From positions 62,001 to 126,000 of the forward strand of contig NZ_FQLF01000004.1 of the NCBI RefSeq assembly GCF_900120175.1: a stretch of DNA of 64,000 bases. Direction: 5' to 3'. Source of the stretch: Oceanicoccus sp. KOV_DT_Chl (GTDB lineage: Bacteria > Pseudomonadota > Gammaproteobacteria > Pseudomonadales > Dasaniaceae). Made by a program: the position numbers and the translations under genes. Shown here piece by piece: positions 16,788-23,863 of this stretch. Under the pieces are notes generated by a model. It saw only the letters and a list, made by a program, of their open reading frames with translations. It made no database searches and had not been told where the DNA came from. Position 1 is the first letter of the stretch, and each line of letters begins with the position of its first letter.

Positions 16788-18497
16788 ATGTTAAATTCCA
16801 GTCCCCTCGGTAAGATTAAAATTCTCATTGCTGATGATAGCAATACTGATCGCTTACTACTCCAGACTATTCTGAAAAAGCAGGGCCATGAGGTCGTGGT
16901 TGCTAGCGATGGCCTTGAGGCCGTTGATGTTTTTCTAGCGCAATCACCAAGCATTGTATTGATGGATGCGCTGATGCCCAGAATGGATGGCTTTGAGGCC
17001 GCGCAAAAAATCAAACAGTTAGCGGGTGAAGATTTTGTGCCGATTATTTTTCTCACCTCGTTACAAGAAGCTGATTCGCTAGCCCGTTGTCTGGATGCTG
17101 GCGGGGATGATTTTTTATCCAAGCCTTATAATAGCGTCATTTTACAAGCCAAAATTAATGCATTTTCACGCATGCGCGAAATGCATAGAACGGTTAAGTC
17201 GCAGCGTGATGAAATTTCTGCTCACAATGATCGCTTGCTTCGTGAGCAGGAAGTCGCGAAAAGAGTGTTTGATAAAGTCGCCCATGAAGGGTGTCTTGAT
17301 GCCTCTAATATTAAGTATGCGTTATCGCCCATCGCTATTTTTAATGGTGATGTAGCCTTGGCTGGTGTTAGTTCTGCTGGTCACTTAGTGGTTTTGTTAG
17401 GAGATTTTACCGGCCATGGTTTGGATGCCGCAATCGGTGCTATGCCTTTGGCACAAAGCTTTTATAGCATGTTGGAAAAAGGCTTTTCCATGCAGGATAT
17501 TTTGGCAGAAATTAATAGTAAATTGCATGAAGTGTTGCCGGTAGGTGTATTTTGTTGTGCCATTATGGCTGAAATTAATTTTACTGCTGCAACCATGCGG
17601 GTGTGGAATGGCGGTTTACCAGATGCATTTATATATCGGCCATCATCAGCGGATATTACCCGGCTTGCTTCCCAACATCTCCCCTTGGGTGTCCGTGCAC
17701 AACTGGATTTTAATAATAGTGTGATGACCTATGGGATTGAAACGGATGATCGATTGTATTTGTGGTCGGATGGCATCCATGAAGCGACCAATGAAAGTGG
17801 TGAGATGTTTGGTGAGCCGCGACTGGTTCAGGTTTTTGAAGATAATACCGATGCTGAGAATTTATTTACGGAATTGAATATCGCTGTTAACTCTTTTATT
17901 GCAGAGGATTCCGTTGGTGATGACATTTCGTTAGTTGAAGTAAAAATGGTCCCTCCAGAGCAATTTAAGGTTGAGCGCCCCCAGATTATTGGTGAGCAGC
18001 AAGCAGGGCCAAGAGATTGGTCGCTCAATTACCAACTGCGGCCGGATACACTACGTGATTTTGATCCTTTGCCAATGTTACTGTACGTATTAATGAGTGT
18101 ACCTTTTTTGCGTAACTCTGGAGGCCAAATCTATACGGTCATGGCGGAGCTCTATGCCAATGCCTTAGAGCATGGCGTTTTAAAACTGGAGTCTGCAATG
18201 AAAGACTCCACTGAGGGTTTTAACCAATATTATCAATTACGCAAGGAGCGGCTGGAGCAGCTTACCGAGGGTTTAATTAGTGTGGAGCTGGACTATAAAG
18301 GCAGTCGCCATGGCGGTGTTTTACGTATCATCGTGGAAGATAGTGGTGAGGGTTTTAATCATCAGGGGTTGTTAATGGGCTCACCCGATCAGCCGTATTC
18401 AGGGCGCGGCATCAATCTATTGCTTTCGATCTGTGAGTCTGTAGAATTTTTTGGTCGGGGTAATAGGGTCTGTGCCACATTTGTTTGGGGTGATTGA
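16788..18497 (+). CDS. Response regulator with PP2C phosphatase and HATPase (RsbW-like) domains
   Basis: A 569-residue three-domain switch protein. REC domain residues 8-125 with phospho-acceptor D60 ('SIVLMDALMPRMDG'), a short coiled linker (about 130-165), a SpoIIE/PP2C-type serine phosphatase (about 175-390; 'GDFTGHGLDAAIGAMPLAQ', 'LWSDGIHEATN', 'VGDDISLVEV'), and a C-terminal anti-sigma-kinase-like HATPase domain ('AELYANALEHGVL', 'EDSGEGFNH', 'GRGINLL'). The architecture matches HsbR-type regulators of Pseudomonas. It probably acts on the STAS protein encoded just upstream and takes phosphoryl groups through the Hpt protein downstream (inference from position). Confidence 0.92.
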   Translation: MLNSSPLGKIKILIADDSNTDRLLLQTILKKQGHEVVVASDGLEAVDVFLAQSPSIVLMDALMPRMDGFEAAQKIKQLAGEDFVPIIFLTSLQEADSLARCLDAGGDDFLSKPYNSVILQAKINAFSRMREMHRTVKSQRDEISAHNDRLLREQEVAKRVFDKVAHEGCLDASNIKYALSPIAIFNGDVALAGVSSAGHLVVLLGDFTGHGLDAAIGAMPLAQSFYSMLEKGFSMQDILAEINSKLHEVLPVGVFCCAIMAEINFTAATMRVWNGGLPDAFIYRPSSADITRLASQHLPLGVRAQLDFNNSVMTYGIETDDRLYLWSDGIHEATNESGEMFGEPRLVQVFEDNTDAENLFTELNIAVNSFIAEDSVGDDISLVEVKMVPPEQFKVERPQIIGEQQAGPRDWSLNYQLRPDTLRDFDPLPMLLYVLMSVPFLRNSGGQIYTVMAELYANALEHGVLKLESAMKDSTEGFNQYYQLRKERLEQLTEGLISVELDYKGSRHGGVLRIIVEDSGEGFNHQGLLMGSPDQPYSGRGINLLLSICESVEFFGRGNRVCATFVWGD

Positions 18498-18562
18498 TTG
18501 TGCTAACCAATCATCGACTAGGGCCTTGATATCGTCTAGGCTAAGAAATTAAGAAACCAGGT

Positions 18563-18576
18563 TTGATTTTGATCAA
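18563..18576 (+). promoter_or_regulatory. FNR/Anr-like palindrome upstream of Hpt gene
   Basis: TTGAT-TTTG-ATCAA matches the FNR/Anr consensus TTGAT-N4-ATCAA exactly. It ends 17 bp before the Hpt start codon, too close to act as a classical activator site, so it would be a repressor position or a chance match. Confidence 0.3.
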
Positions 18577-18593
18577 TAATAAGAGGGTGTGCA

Positions 18594-18935
18594 ATGGAGC
18601 AGGCAACAGATCACATCGATTTAGAGGCTTTGAAAGAGCTACAAGCGGTGATGGGTGAAGAGTTTTCGTTGTTGATAGATACGTTTACCAGTGACAGTAT
18701 TTTACGTATTGAAGGTATTAAAGCTGCTGTAGCCAGTGCGGATCCAGAAGCCATTCGGCGCGCGGCTCACAGTTTCAAAGGTAGTGCGGGTAATATGGCT
18801 GCCATTCGCCTGACTGAATTGTGTCGTTCCATGGAAGAAATTGGCTTTCAGGGTAGCAGCGACGGCTGTGCAGAATTACTGGTCAGTATCGAGGCCGAAT
18901 ATGAACAGGTCAAAACGGTGCTGGCCTCGTTATAA
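18594..18935 (+). CDS. Hpt-domain phosphotransfer protein
   Basis: A 113-residue stand-alone histidine phosphotransfer protein. The signature 'RRAAHSFKGSAGNMAA' places the phospho-histidine at H59. Such proteins relay phosphate between hybrid kinases and response regulators. GAGGG lies upstream of the ATG. Its location after the REC-PP2C protein suggests it feeds that REC domain, as proposed for the flagellar-cluster Hpt gene of Pseudomonas. Confidence 0.93.
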   Translation: MEQATDHIDLEALKELQAVMGEEFSLLIDTFTSDSILRIEGIKAAVASADPEAIRRAAHSFKGSAGNMAAIRLTELCRSMEEIGFQGSSDGCAELLVSIEAEYEQVKTVLASL

Positions 18936-19011
18936 AGTCTCGTTGTCAAAACACCCTATCAAAGCCGCTTATAAGATTCAGGTCAGTGTTGTTTTTGCTA
19001 AATCTGTAATG

Positions 19012-19029
19012 TTGGCCATGTAATTGCAT
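19012..19029 (+). promoter_or_regulatory. fliK: Sigma-54 promoter of fliK
   Basis: TTGGCCATGTAATTGCAT has GG (19014-19015) and GC (19026-19027) with exactly 10 bases between and fits TGGCACG-N4-TTGCA closely. It lies 47 bp upstream of the fliK ATG (19077), giving a leader of roughly 40 nt. It implies that fliK is transcribed separately from the signalling trio upstream. Confidence 0.78.
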
Positions 19030-19076
19030 TTATCCCGTTAGTCACACTTATATGATGATTAATTTTGGGGAATACA

Positions 19077-20558
19077 ATGAACTCTACAGGTCAGGGACTT
19101 AGTTCAAATCCTTTGTTGGGTAAGGTGGATCTAGCTGCCAGTGCTGATCGGGGTAAGTCCCTGGATGCGTCACTAGCTGCCTCCAAGTCACTCAATAATA
19201 AAGACTTTTCCAATATAATGGGGCGGCAGCTGAGCGAAAATAATGTGCCGACCACGCAGGCCGCTGCGGTAGTTTCCAGTCCAGCTTCCATTCCCTCAAT
19301 ACCCATATTTGCTGCTCATAGCCCTGTGACGTTGTTTGCCGCTGCCGGCGGCAAAAGCTTGCCAGTTGATGGCCTTGGCTTGCCGCCAGAGCTCACGACG
19401 GATATCGTTTCGACCGCTGCCAATGCTGGTATGACTGTCTTAGGGAGGGCGAATTCCAGCAGTGATCAAGGTGCTGCGACTTTAAGTCTGCAGGCTGCTA
19501 CGGAGCCATCAGCGTTGATTGCAACCGATGAAAATCCACTGACGGGTGATGAAGCGGTTACTCCAATAGCTATTGCAGCCGACGATGCATTGGATGTCGA
19601 TGCGGCATCGGCAGTTATTAGTAGTGGCGGGGTACCTGCCAATACACCCCAAATGACCAATGGTGCTAGTAAGGTTGGATCGCAACCGGCTAATACTGCA
19701 TCGCAGGGTTTTGCTCAACCGGGTAGCTCGGGGGTAATGCCGTCATCAGTGGCGGGGCCCGTGGCTGATATTTCCGCAGCTGGGGCGTCACAAGGGTTGC
19801 TGGCAACACCTGCTGATATCTCTGTGACTGTAGCAGCGGCGACGTCGCCTATGTCAACCACGGTTGCCGGGGGGGCTGAGGCTGCTGTAGTGCAGACTAA
19901 CAATGTATTGCAGCAAGCCGGTTTGGCTGGAGCAGTTGCCGCGAACAGCAGTAATGCGTTTAAAGCGGTGATGGAGCAATCCACAGCAGGTAAGCTGATT
20001 ACTGAGTCCGTGGCTGCTGCGGTAAGCGATGATACTATTGACTCTGCCAGCCCATTGCGTACGGATAACACGCCAGCGGCGAGAGCTGCAGCTGCTACCA
20101 GCACTGTGCATACTTCAGTGCCTGTCGAAGTCGGTAAGCAGGGGTGGAGTGAGACTGTCATGCAGCGAGTAATGTGGATGAGCTCGCAGAATGTTTCCAA
20201 GGCTGAAATCGCTTTGGATCCACCGGAGCTAGGCCCTTTGCAAGTTCGTATCAGTTCTAGCGGTGATCAAACCAGCGTGGTTTTTACCAGTTCCCATGGG
20301 GTCGTGCGTGATGCGCTTGATCAAGGTTTGCCAAGGCTGCGTGAAATGATGGAAAGTCAGGGTTTGGATTTAGCTGATGTGGATGTTTCCGACCAGCAAG
20401 CCCAGCAGCAGCGCTCAGGCGCTGAAGGGTCACAAACTGACGGCGCTAATAATAGTAGTACTGCAGATAATTTGATGGCAACTGAAGAGCAGGTTGACGA
20501 TTTAAGTGAGCAGGCGGTAGTAATTAGTCAGTCGTCATTGGTCGATCAATACGTTTAA
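19077..20558 (+). CDS. fliK: Flagellar hook-length control protein FliK
   Basis: A 493-residue protein with a long Ala/Ser/Thr-rich, low-complexity N-terminal region (residues about 1-350, the secreted ruler part) and the conserved Flg_hook C-terminal domain (about 360-450: 'AEIALDPPELGPLQVRISS', 'VVFTSSHGVVRDALDQGLPRLREMM'). It measures hook length and switches export specificity. ATG 19077 follows GGGG by 6 nt; an in-frame TTG at 19065 is less likely. Preceded by its own sigma-54 promoter. Confidence 0.93.
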   Translation: MNSTGQGLSSNPLLGKVDLAASADRGKSLDASLAASKSLNNKDFSNIMGRQLSENNVPTTQAAAVVSSPASIPSIPIFAAHSPVTLFAAAGGKSLPVDGLGLPPELTTDIVSTAANAGMTVLGRANSSSDQGAATLSLQAATEPSALIATDENPLTGDEAVTPIAIAADDALDVDAASAVISSGGVPANTPQMTNGASKVGSQPANTASQGFAQPGSSGVMPSSVAGPVADISAAGASQGLLATPADISVTVAAATSPMSTTVAGGAEAAVVQTNNVLQQAGLAGAVAANSSNAFKAVMEQSTAGKLITESVAAAVSDDTIDSASPLRTDNTPAARAAAATSTVHTSVPVEVGKQGWSETVMQRVMWMSSQNVSKAEIALDPPELGPLQVRISSSGDQTSVVFTSSHGVVRDALDQGLPRLREMMESQGLDLADVDVSDQQAQQQRSGAEGSQTDGANNSSTADNLMATEEQVDDLSEQAVVISQSSLVDQYV

Positions 20559-20572
20559 AGTTTCTCCATTCA

Positions 20573-20598
20573 AAGGCACTGGGATTGGCTAGTGCCTT
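20573..20598. terminator. Hairpin after fliK
   Basis: An 8-bp perfect stem AAGGCACT / AGTGCCTT with a 10-nt loop lies 15 bp after the fliK stop, in the gap between convergent fliK and the phospholipase gene. No T-tract follows on the plus strand. Confidence 0.5.
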
Positions 20599-20646
20599 AC
20601 AGCAACTAATTTCACTTCTACCTTAAAATGGCTGGCTGCTAGCAGG

Positions 20647-21645
20647 TTACAGCCAGTCATTTAATAAGACCCCGACACCTATACGTCGAACGATCACATC
20701 GTGGTCAATCAGGCTTTCTCCATAACCGTTGTAATACTGTATATAGCCCTTAAAGCGGTCCCCCACAGGAAAAGTCCAGTCTAATTGGATGGCGCCTTTA
20801 TTATCTTTGCGCAAATTATTCATCAGAGTGACGCCGAGGTTTTGCTGATCCCATTTATAGGTGAGCTGAAGGTCTCCGTAACCCATATATTCCAGAATGT
20901 CCGGATTGTCGTCGTCTTCCTCGTCCTCGGGAAGTCGATACCAGGCACGGCCGATGACTAGCAGATTGTCTTTAGCAAAGGTGGTACTGGTAATGATTCG
21001 GTTCCAGCTGCGTGACAGCAATTCACCACGACCATTGGATTCATGATTGAAGCCAATGCTGACTACGCTGTTATTGAAACCGGCGATGTCGAAGTCAGTA
21101 TCCCAGCGCAGGAAAATTTCGGGTTCGTAATTGGTTTCACGAAACGGAGCTGATTGATCCGAGTTGTAAAGCTGCCACCAGGATTGTTGGCTATAAGCTC
21201 CCCATAATTCGCCACCTAATACGCCTTTAGCAATCCGGGTTTTAAAGCTGAGTTGGAATTTCGCCTCGACGGCGTCCATTTCAGCCTCGGGAAAAATATT
21301 ATTCCAGGTGCCGCTATCAATATTATCGTTATAGGTAGCGATCAGCATGTAATTGGGGCGGTATGAGCTCATCGTGAACGGATTGGATTCTGTTCTATCC
21401 TCGCTTTCTAATCGATAGCTCACCGCTTCCTCTGCAGTGGTCACGGGTGTTGTTGACGCTGTGACTTGTTGCTCGCTGATAGTGGGCTCAGCGTCTAACT
21501 TTTGTTTACAAGCATTACGAATCGTTTTGACGGTGGTATTGTCAGCGGCTTGTTGTAATTGAGACAGCAGGCAGGCTTCAAAGGTTTCTGCGGCTGAGCT
21601 TGTCCCGGAAAAAATAAATGGCAACAGCATTAAATAGGGTTTCAT
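20647..21645 (-). CDS. pldA: Outer-membrane phospholipase A (OMPLA)
   Basis: A 332-residue outer-membrane beta-barrel phospholipase A1. A signal peptide is visible at residues 1-18 ('MKPYLMLLPFIFSGTSSAAE'). The catalytic block 'GFNHESNGRGELLSRSWNRI' carries the His-x-Ser pair and the downstream Asn of the OMPLA triad. An N-terminal extension of about 60 residues precedes the barrel and contains two Cys. In the family the enzyme hydrolyses phospholipids in the outer leaflet when membrane asymmetry is lost. ATG start; monocistronic, convergent with fliK. Confidence 0.93.
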   Translation of the reverse strand: MKPYLMLLPFIFSGTSSAAETFEACLLSQLQQAADNTTVKTIRNACKQKLDAEPTISEQQVTASTTPVTTAEEAVSYRLESEDRTESNPFTMSSYRPNYMLIATYNDNIDSGTWNNIFPEAEMDAVEAKFQLSFKTRIAKGVLGGELWGAYSQQSWWQLYNSDQSAPFRETNYEPEIFLRWDTDFDIAGFNNSVVSIGFNHESNGRGELLSRSWNRIITSTTFAKDNLLVIGRAWYRLPEDEEDDDNPDILEYMGYGDLQLTYKWDQQNLGVTLMNNLRKDNKGAIQLDWTFPVGDRFKGYIQYYNGYGESLIDHDVIVRRIGVGVLLNDWL

Positions 21646-21796
21646 GGGGCAGTCACTGGGAGCAGTATTGGGTTAATTATTTTTCATGTGAGTGTGGCCG
21701 TTTCGGCGCGTCACGCTGGCAGCGGATAATGACATAATAAATCGGTAAAATCTGTCTATACTTAATTATCGCCTATTAATTTTGGAAACTACTGTT

Positions 21797-22300
21797 GTGA
21801 ATGAGCATGTGACTACTGATTATCCATTTGATGCCGGTGTGGTTAGTACAATAGTTAATCAACATATTACAATGCCCGGTGCCTTGTTGCCGATCCTGCA
21901 TGCGCTGCAAAATGAAATCGGTTTTATTCCGGCCGGCGCTGTGCCAATAATTGCTGATGGTTTAAATCTATCGCGCGCAGAGGTGCATGGCGTTATCAGT
22001 TTTTATCATTATTTTAAAACTCAGCCGGTAGGACGGCATACAGTACAAATTTGTCGCGCGGAGTCGTGTCAGGCGATGGGTAGCCGTCAGTTAGAGCAGC
22101 ATGCTAAATCACAATTAAATATTGATTACCATCAAACCACGGCGGATGGTGAATTTTATTTGGAGCCGGTTTATTGTTTGGGAAACTGTGCTTGTTCACC
22201 TTCGATGCGGGTTGGCGATGCGGTCTACAGTCATGTGTCGGCCAGTAGTTTTGACGCAATCATTGATGAACTAAGCACCACTGCGATTAGGGTAGTTTAG
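21797..22300 (+). CDS. fdsG: NAD-dependent formate dehydrogenase gamma subunit (NuoE-like)
   Basis: A thioredoxin-like [2Fe-2S] subunit homologous to NuoE. Cysteine ligands appear as CRAESC (C-x4-C) and CLGNC (C-x3-C). It passes electrons within the soluble FdsGBA complex. The start is uncertain: I prefer GTG 21797 (168 residues) with GGA 10 nt upstream; TTG 21782 would add five residues. First gene of fdsG-fdsB-fdsA-fdhD-fdsD, the standard order for molybdenum NAD-dependent formate dehydrogenase as in Cupriavidus and Rhodobacter. Confidence 0.93.
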   Translation: MNEHVTTDYPFDAGVVSTIVNQHITMPGALLPILHALQNEIGFIPAGAVPIIADGLNLSRAEVHGVISFYHYFKTQPVGRHTVQICRAESCQAMGSRQLEQHAKSQLNIDYHQTTADGEFYLEPVYCLGNCACSPSMRVGDAVYSHVSASSFDAIIDELSTTAIRVV

Positions 22301-22303
22301 GGT

Positions 22304-23863
22304 ATGACTGCAAAAATTTATATTCCTCGCGATACAACAAGTGTTTCTTTAGGGGCAGATAAAATCGCTACCAAGTTGGCAGCTTACTTTGACGATCAGC
22401 AAATAGCTGTAGAGATTGTGCGTAATGGTAGTCGTGGTCTTTACTGGTTAGAGCCGATGATAGAGGTCGACACTGAGCAAGGTCGTATGGCCTACGGCCC
22501 AGTGACTTTAGATGCACTTGCAGATTTTATTGATGGCGAGTGTTGGCTGGGTAATAAGCAGAATCCGCTCTGTTTAGGTTTAACTGATGAGATTGCTTAT
22601 CTCAAAAATCAACAACGATTAACCTTTGCTCGCGTGGGTGTGATCGATCCCTTATCGTTAGCGGATTATCGCCAATCAGGTGGCTTTATTGGTTTGGAAA
22701 AAGCGTTGATGTTGTCTTCGCAACAGTTGGTCGATGCTGTAAAAGATTCGGGACTACGGGGTCGTGGCGGTGCTGCGTTTCCTACCGGGATTAAATGGCA
22801 GACAGTGTTAGATACGGTAGCAACACAAAAATATATTGTTTGTAACGCCGATGAGGGTGACTCAGGCACCTATGCTGATCGCATGTTAATGGAGTCGGAT
22901 CCATTGAGCTTAATTGAAGGTATGATTATCGCTGGTTTAGCGGTTGGTGCTAGTCACGGTTATATTTATCTACGTGAAGAATATCCGTTGGCGCATCAGC
23001 AACTGAAGCAGGCCATAGCTATTGCGCAGCAACACAATTATTTGGGCGACAATATTGCTGGCAGTGAGCATTCTTTTTCACTGGAAGTACGTTTAGGTGC
23101 CGGTGCTTATATTTGTGGCGAAGAAACGGCTTTGCTGGATAGTCTGGAAGGCAAGCGCGGCATGGTCAGAGCCAAGCCGCCATTGCCAGCAATAAAAGGT
23201 TTATTCGGTTTGCCGACAGTCATTAACAATGTTATTTCGCTGGCGACAGTGCCGTGGATTTTTGCTCATGGCGCTGACGCTTATCAGCAATATGGTATGG
23301 GCCGTTCTCGTGGCAGCCTGGCATTTCAATTAGCGGGCAATGTAAAACGAGCCGGGCTGGTTGAATTGGCTTTTGGCACAAGTTTGGGTGTATTGCTTAA
23401 TCAGTTTGGTGGTGGCACTCGAACCGAAAAACCTATTAAGGCGGTGCAGGTTGGCGGCCCGTTGGGGGCTTATTTATCTGTTGATCAATTGGACATAGCA
23501 TTGGATTATGAAACCTTTACTGCAGCGGATGCAGTATTGGGGCATGGCGGTGTGGTAGTGTTTGATGACTCGGTCGATATGAGTGAGCAGGCACAGTTTT
23601 CTATGGAATTTTGCGCCGTTGAGTCTTGTGGTAAATGTACTCCTTGTCGCATTGGTTCAAGCCGTGGCGTAGAGCTTATCGACACCATTCGCGGCGGTGA
23701 TAATGCGGAATCCAGTCGTGAATTATTAGAAGATCTTTGCGATACCATGGCCAATGGCTCGTTGTGTGCGATGGGTGGGATGACGCCGATTCCTGTGCTA
23801 AGTGCATTAAAGCAATTTCCTGAAGATTTCGGCCTGAACAACATTTCGCAAGGTGACGTTTAA
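22304..23863 (+). CDS. fdsB: NAD-dependent formate dehydrogenase beta subunit (NuoF-like)
   Basis: A 519-residue diaphorase subunit that reduces NAD+ through FMN and a [4Fe-4S] cluster. Motifs: 'GLRGRGGAAFPTGIKW' and 'CNADEGDSGTYADR' (FMN/NAD site), 'GAGAYICGEETALLDSLEG', and the cluster site 'ESCGKCTPCRIG'. About 110 N-terminal residues precede the NuoF core, as in FdsB. It starts 3 bp after fdsG and its TAA overlaps the ATG of fdsA by one base. Confidence 0.95.
   Translation: MTAKIYIPRDTTSVSLGADKIATKLAAYFDDQQIAVEIVRNGSRGLYWLEPMIEVDTEQGRMAYGPVTLDALADFIDGECWLGNKQNPLCLGLTDEIAYLKNQQRLTFARVGVIDPLSLADYRQSGGFIGLEKALMLSSQQLVDAVKDSGLRGRGGAAFPTGIKWQTVLDTVATQKYIVCNADEGDSGTYADRMLMESDPLSLIEGMIIAGLAVGASHGYIYLREEYPLAHQQLKQAIAIAQQHNYLGDNIAGSEHSFSLEVRLGAGAYICGEETALLDSLEGKRGMVRAKPPLPAIKGLFGLPTVINNVISLATVPWIFAHGADAYQQYGMGRSRGSLAFQLAGNVKRAGLVELAFGTSLGVLLNQFGGGTRTEKPIKAVQVGGPLGAYLSVDQLDIALDYETFTAADAVLGHGGVVVFDDSVDMSEQAQFSMEFCAVESCGKCTPCRIGSSRGVELIDTIRGGDNAESSRELLEDLCDTMANGSLCAMGGMTPIPVLSALKQFPEDFGLNNISQGDV

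Noticed and set aside
19715-20200. 161-codon minus-strand frame inside fliK
   Set aside because: It mirrors the Ala/Ser/Thr-rich coding repeats of fliK, has no RBS and resembles no protein; fliK itself is well supported.
21696-21709. Sigma-54 promoter upstream of fdsG
   Set aside because: GG and GC are 10 bases apart, but the -12 region reads GGCGC instead of TTGCA and lies in a GC-rich near-palindrome, so a chance match is likelier.
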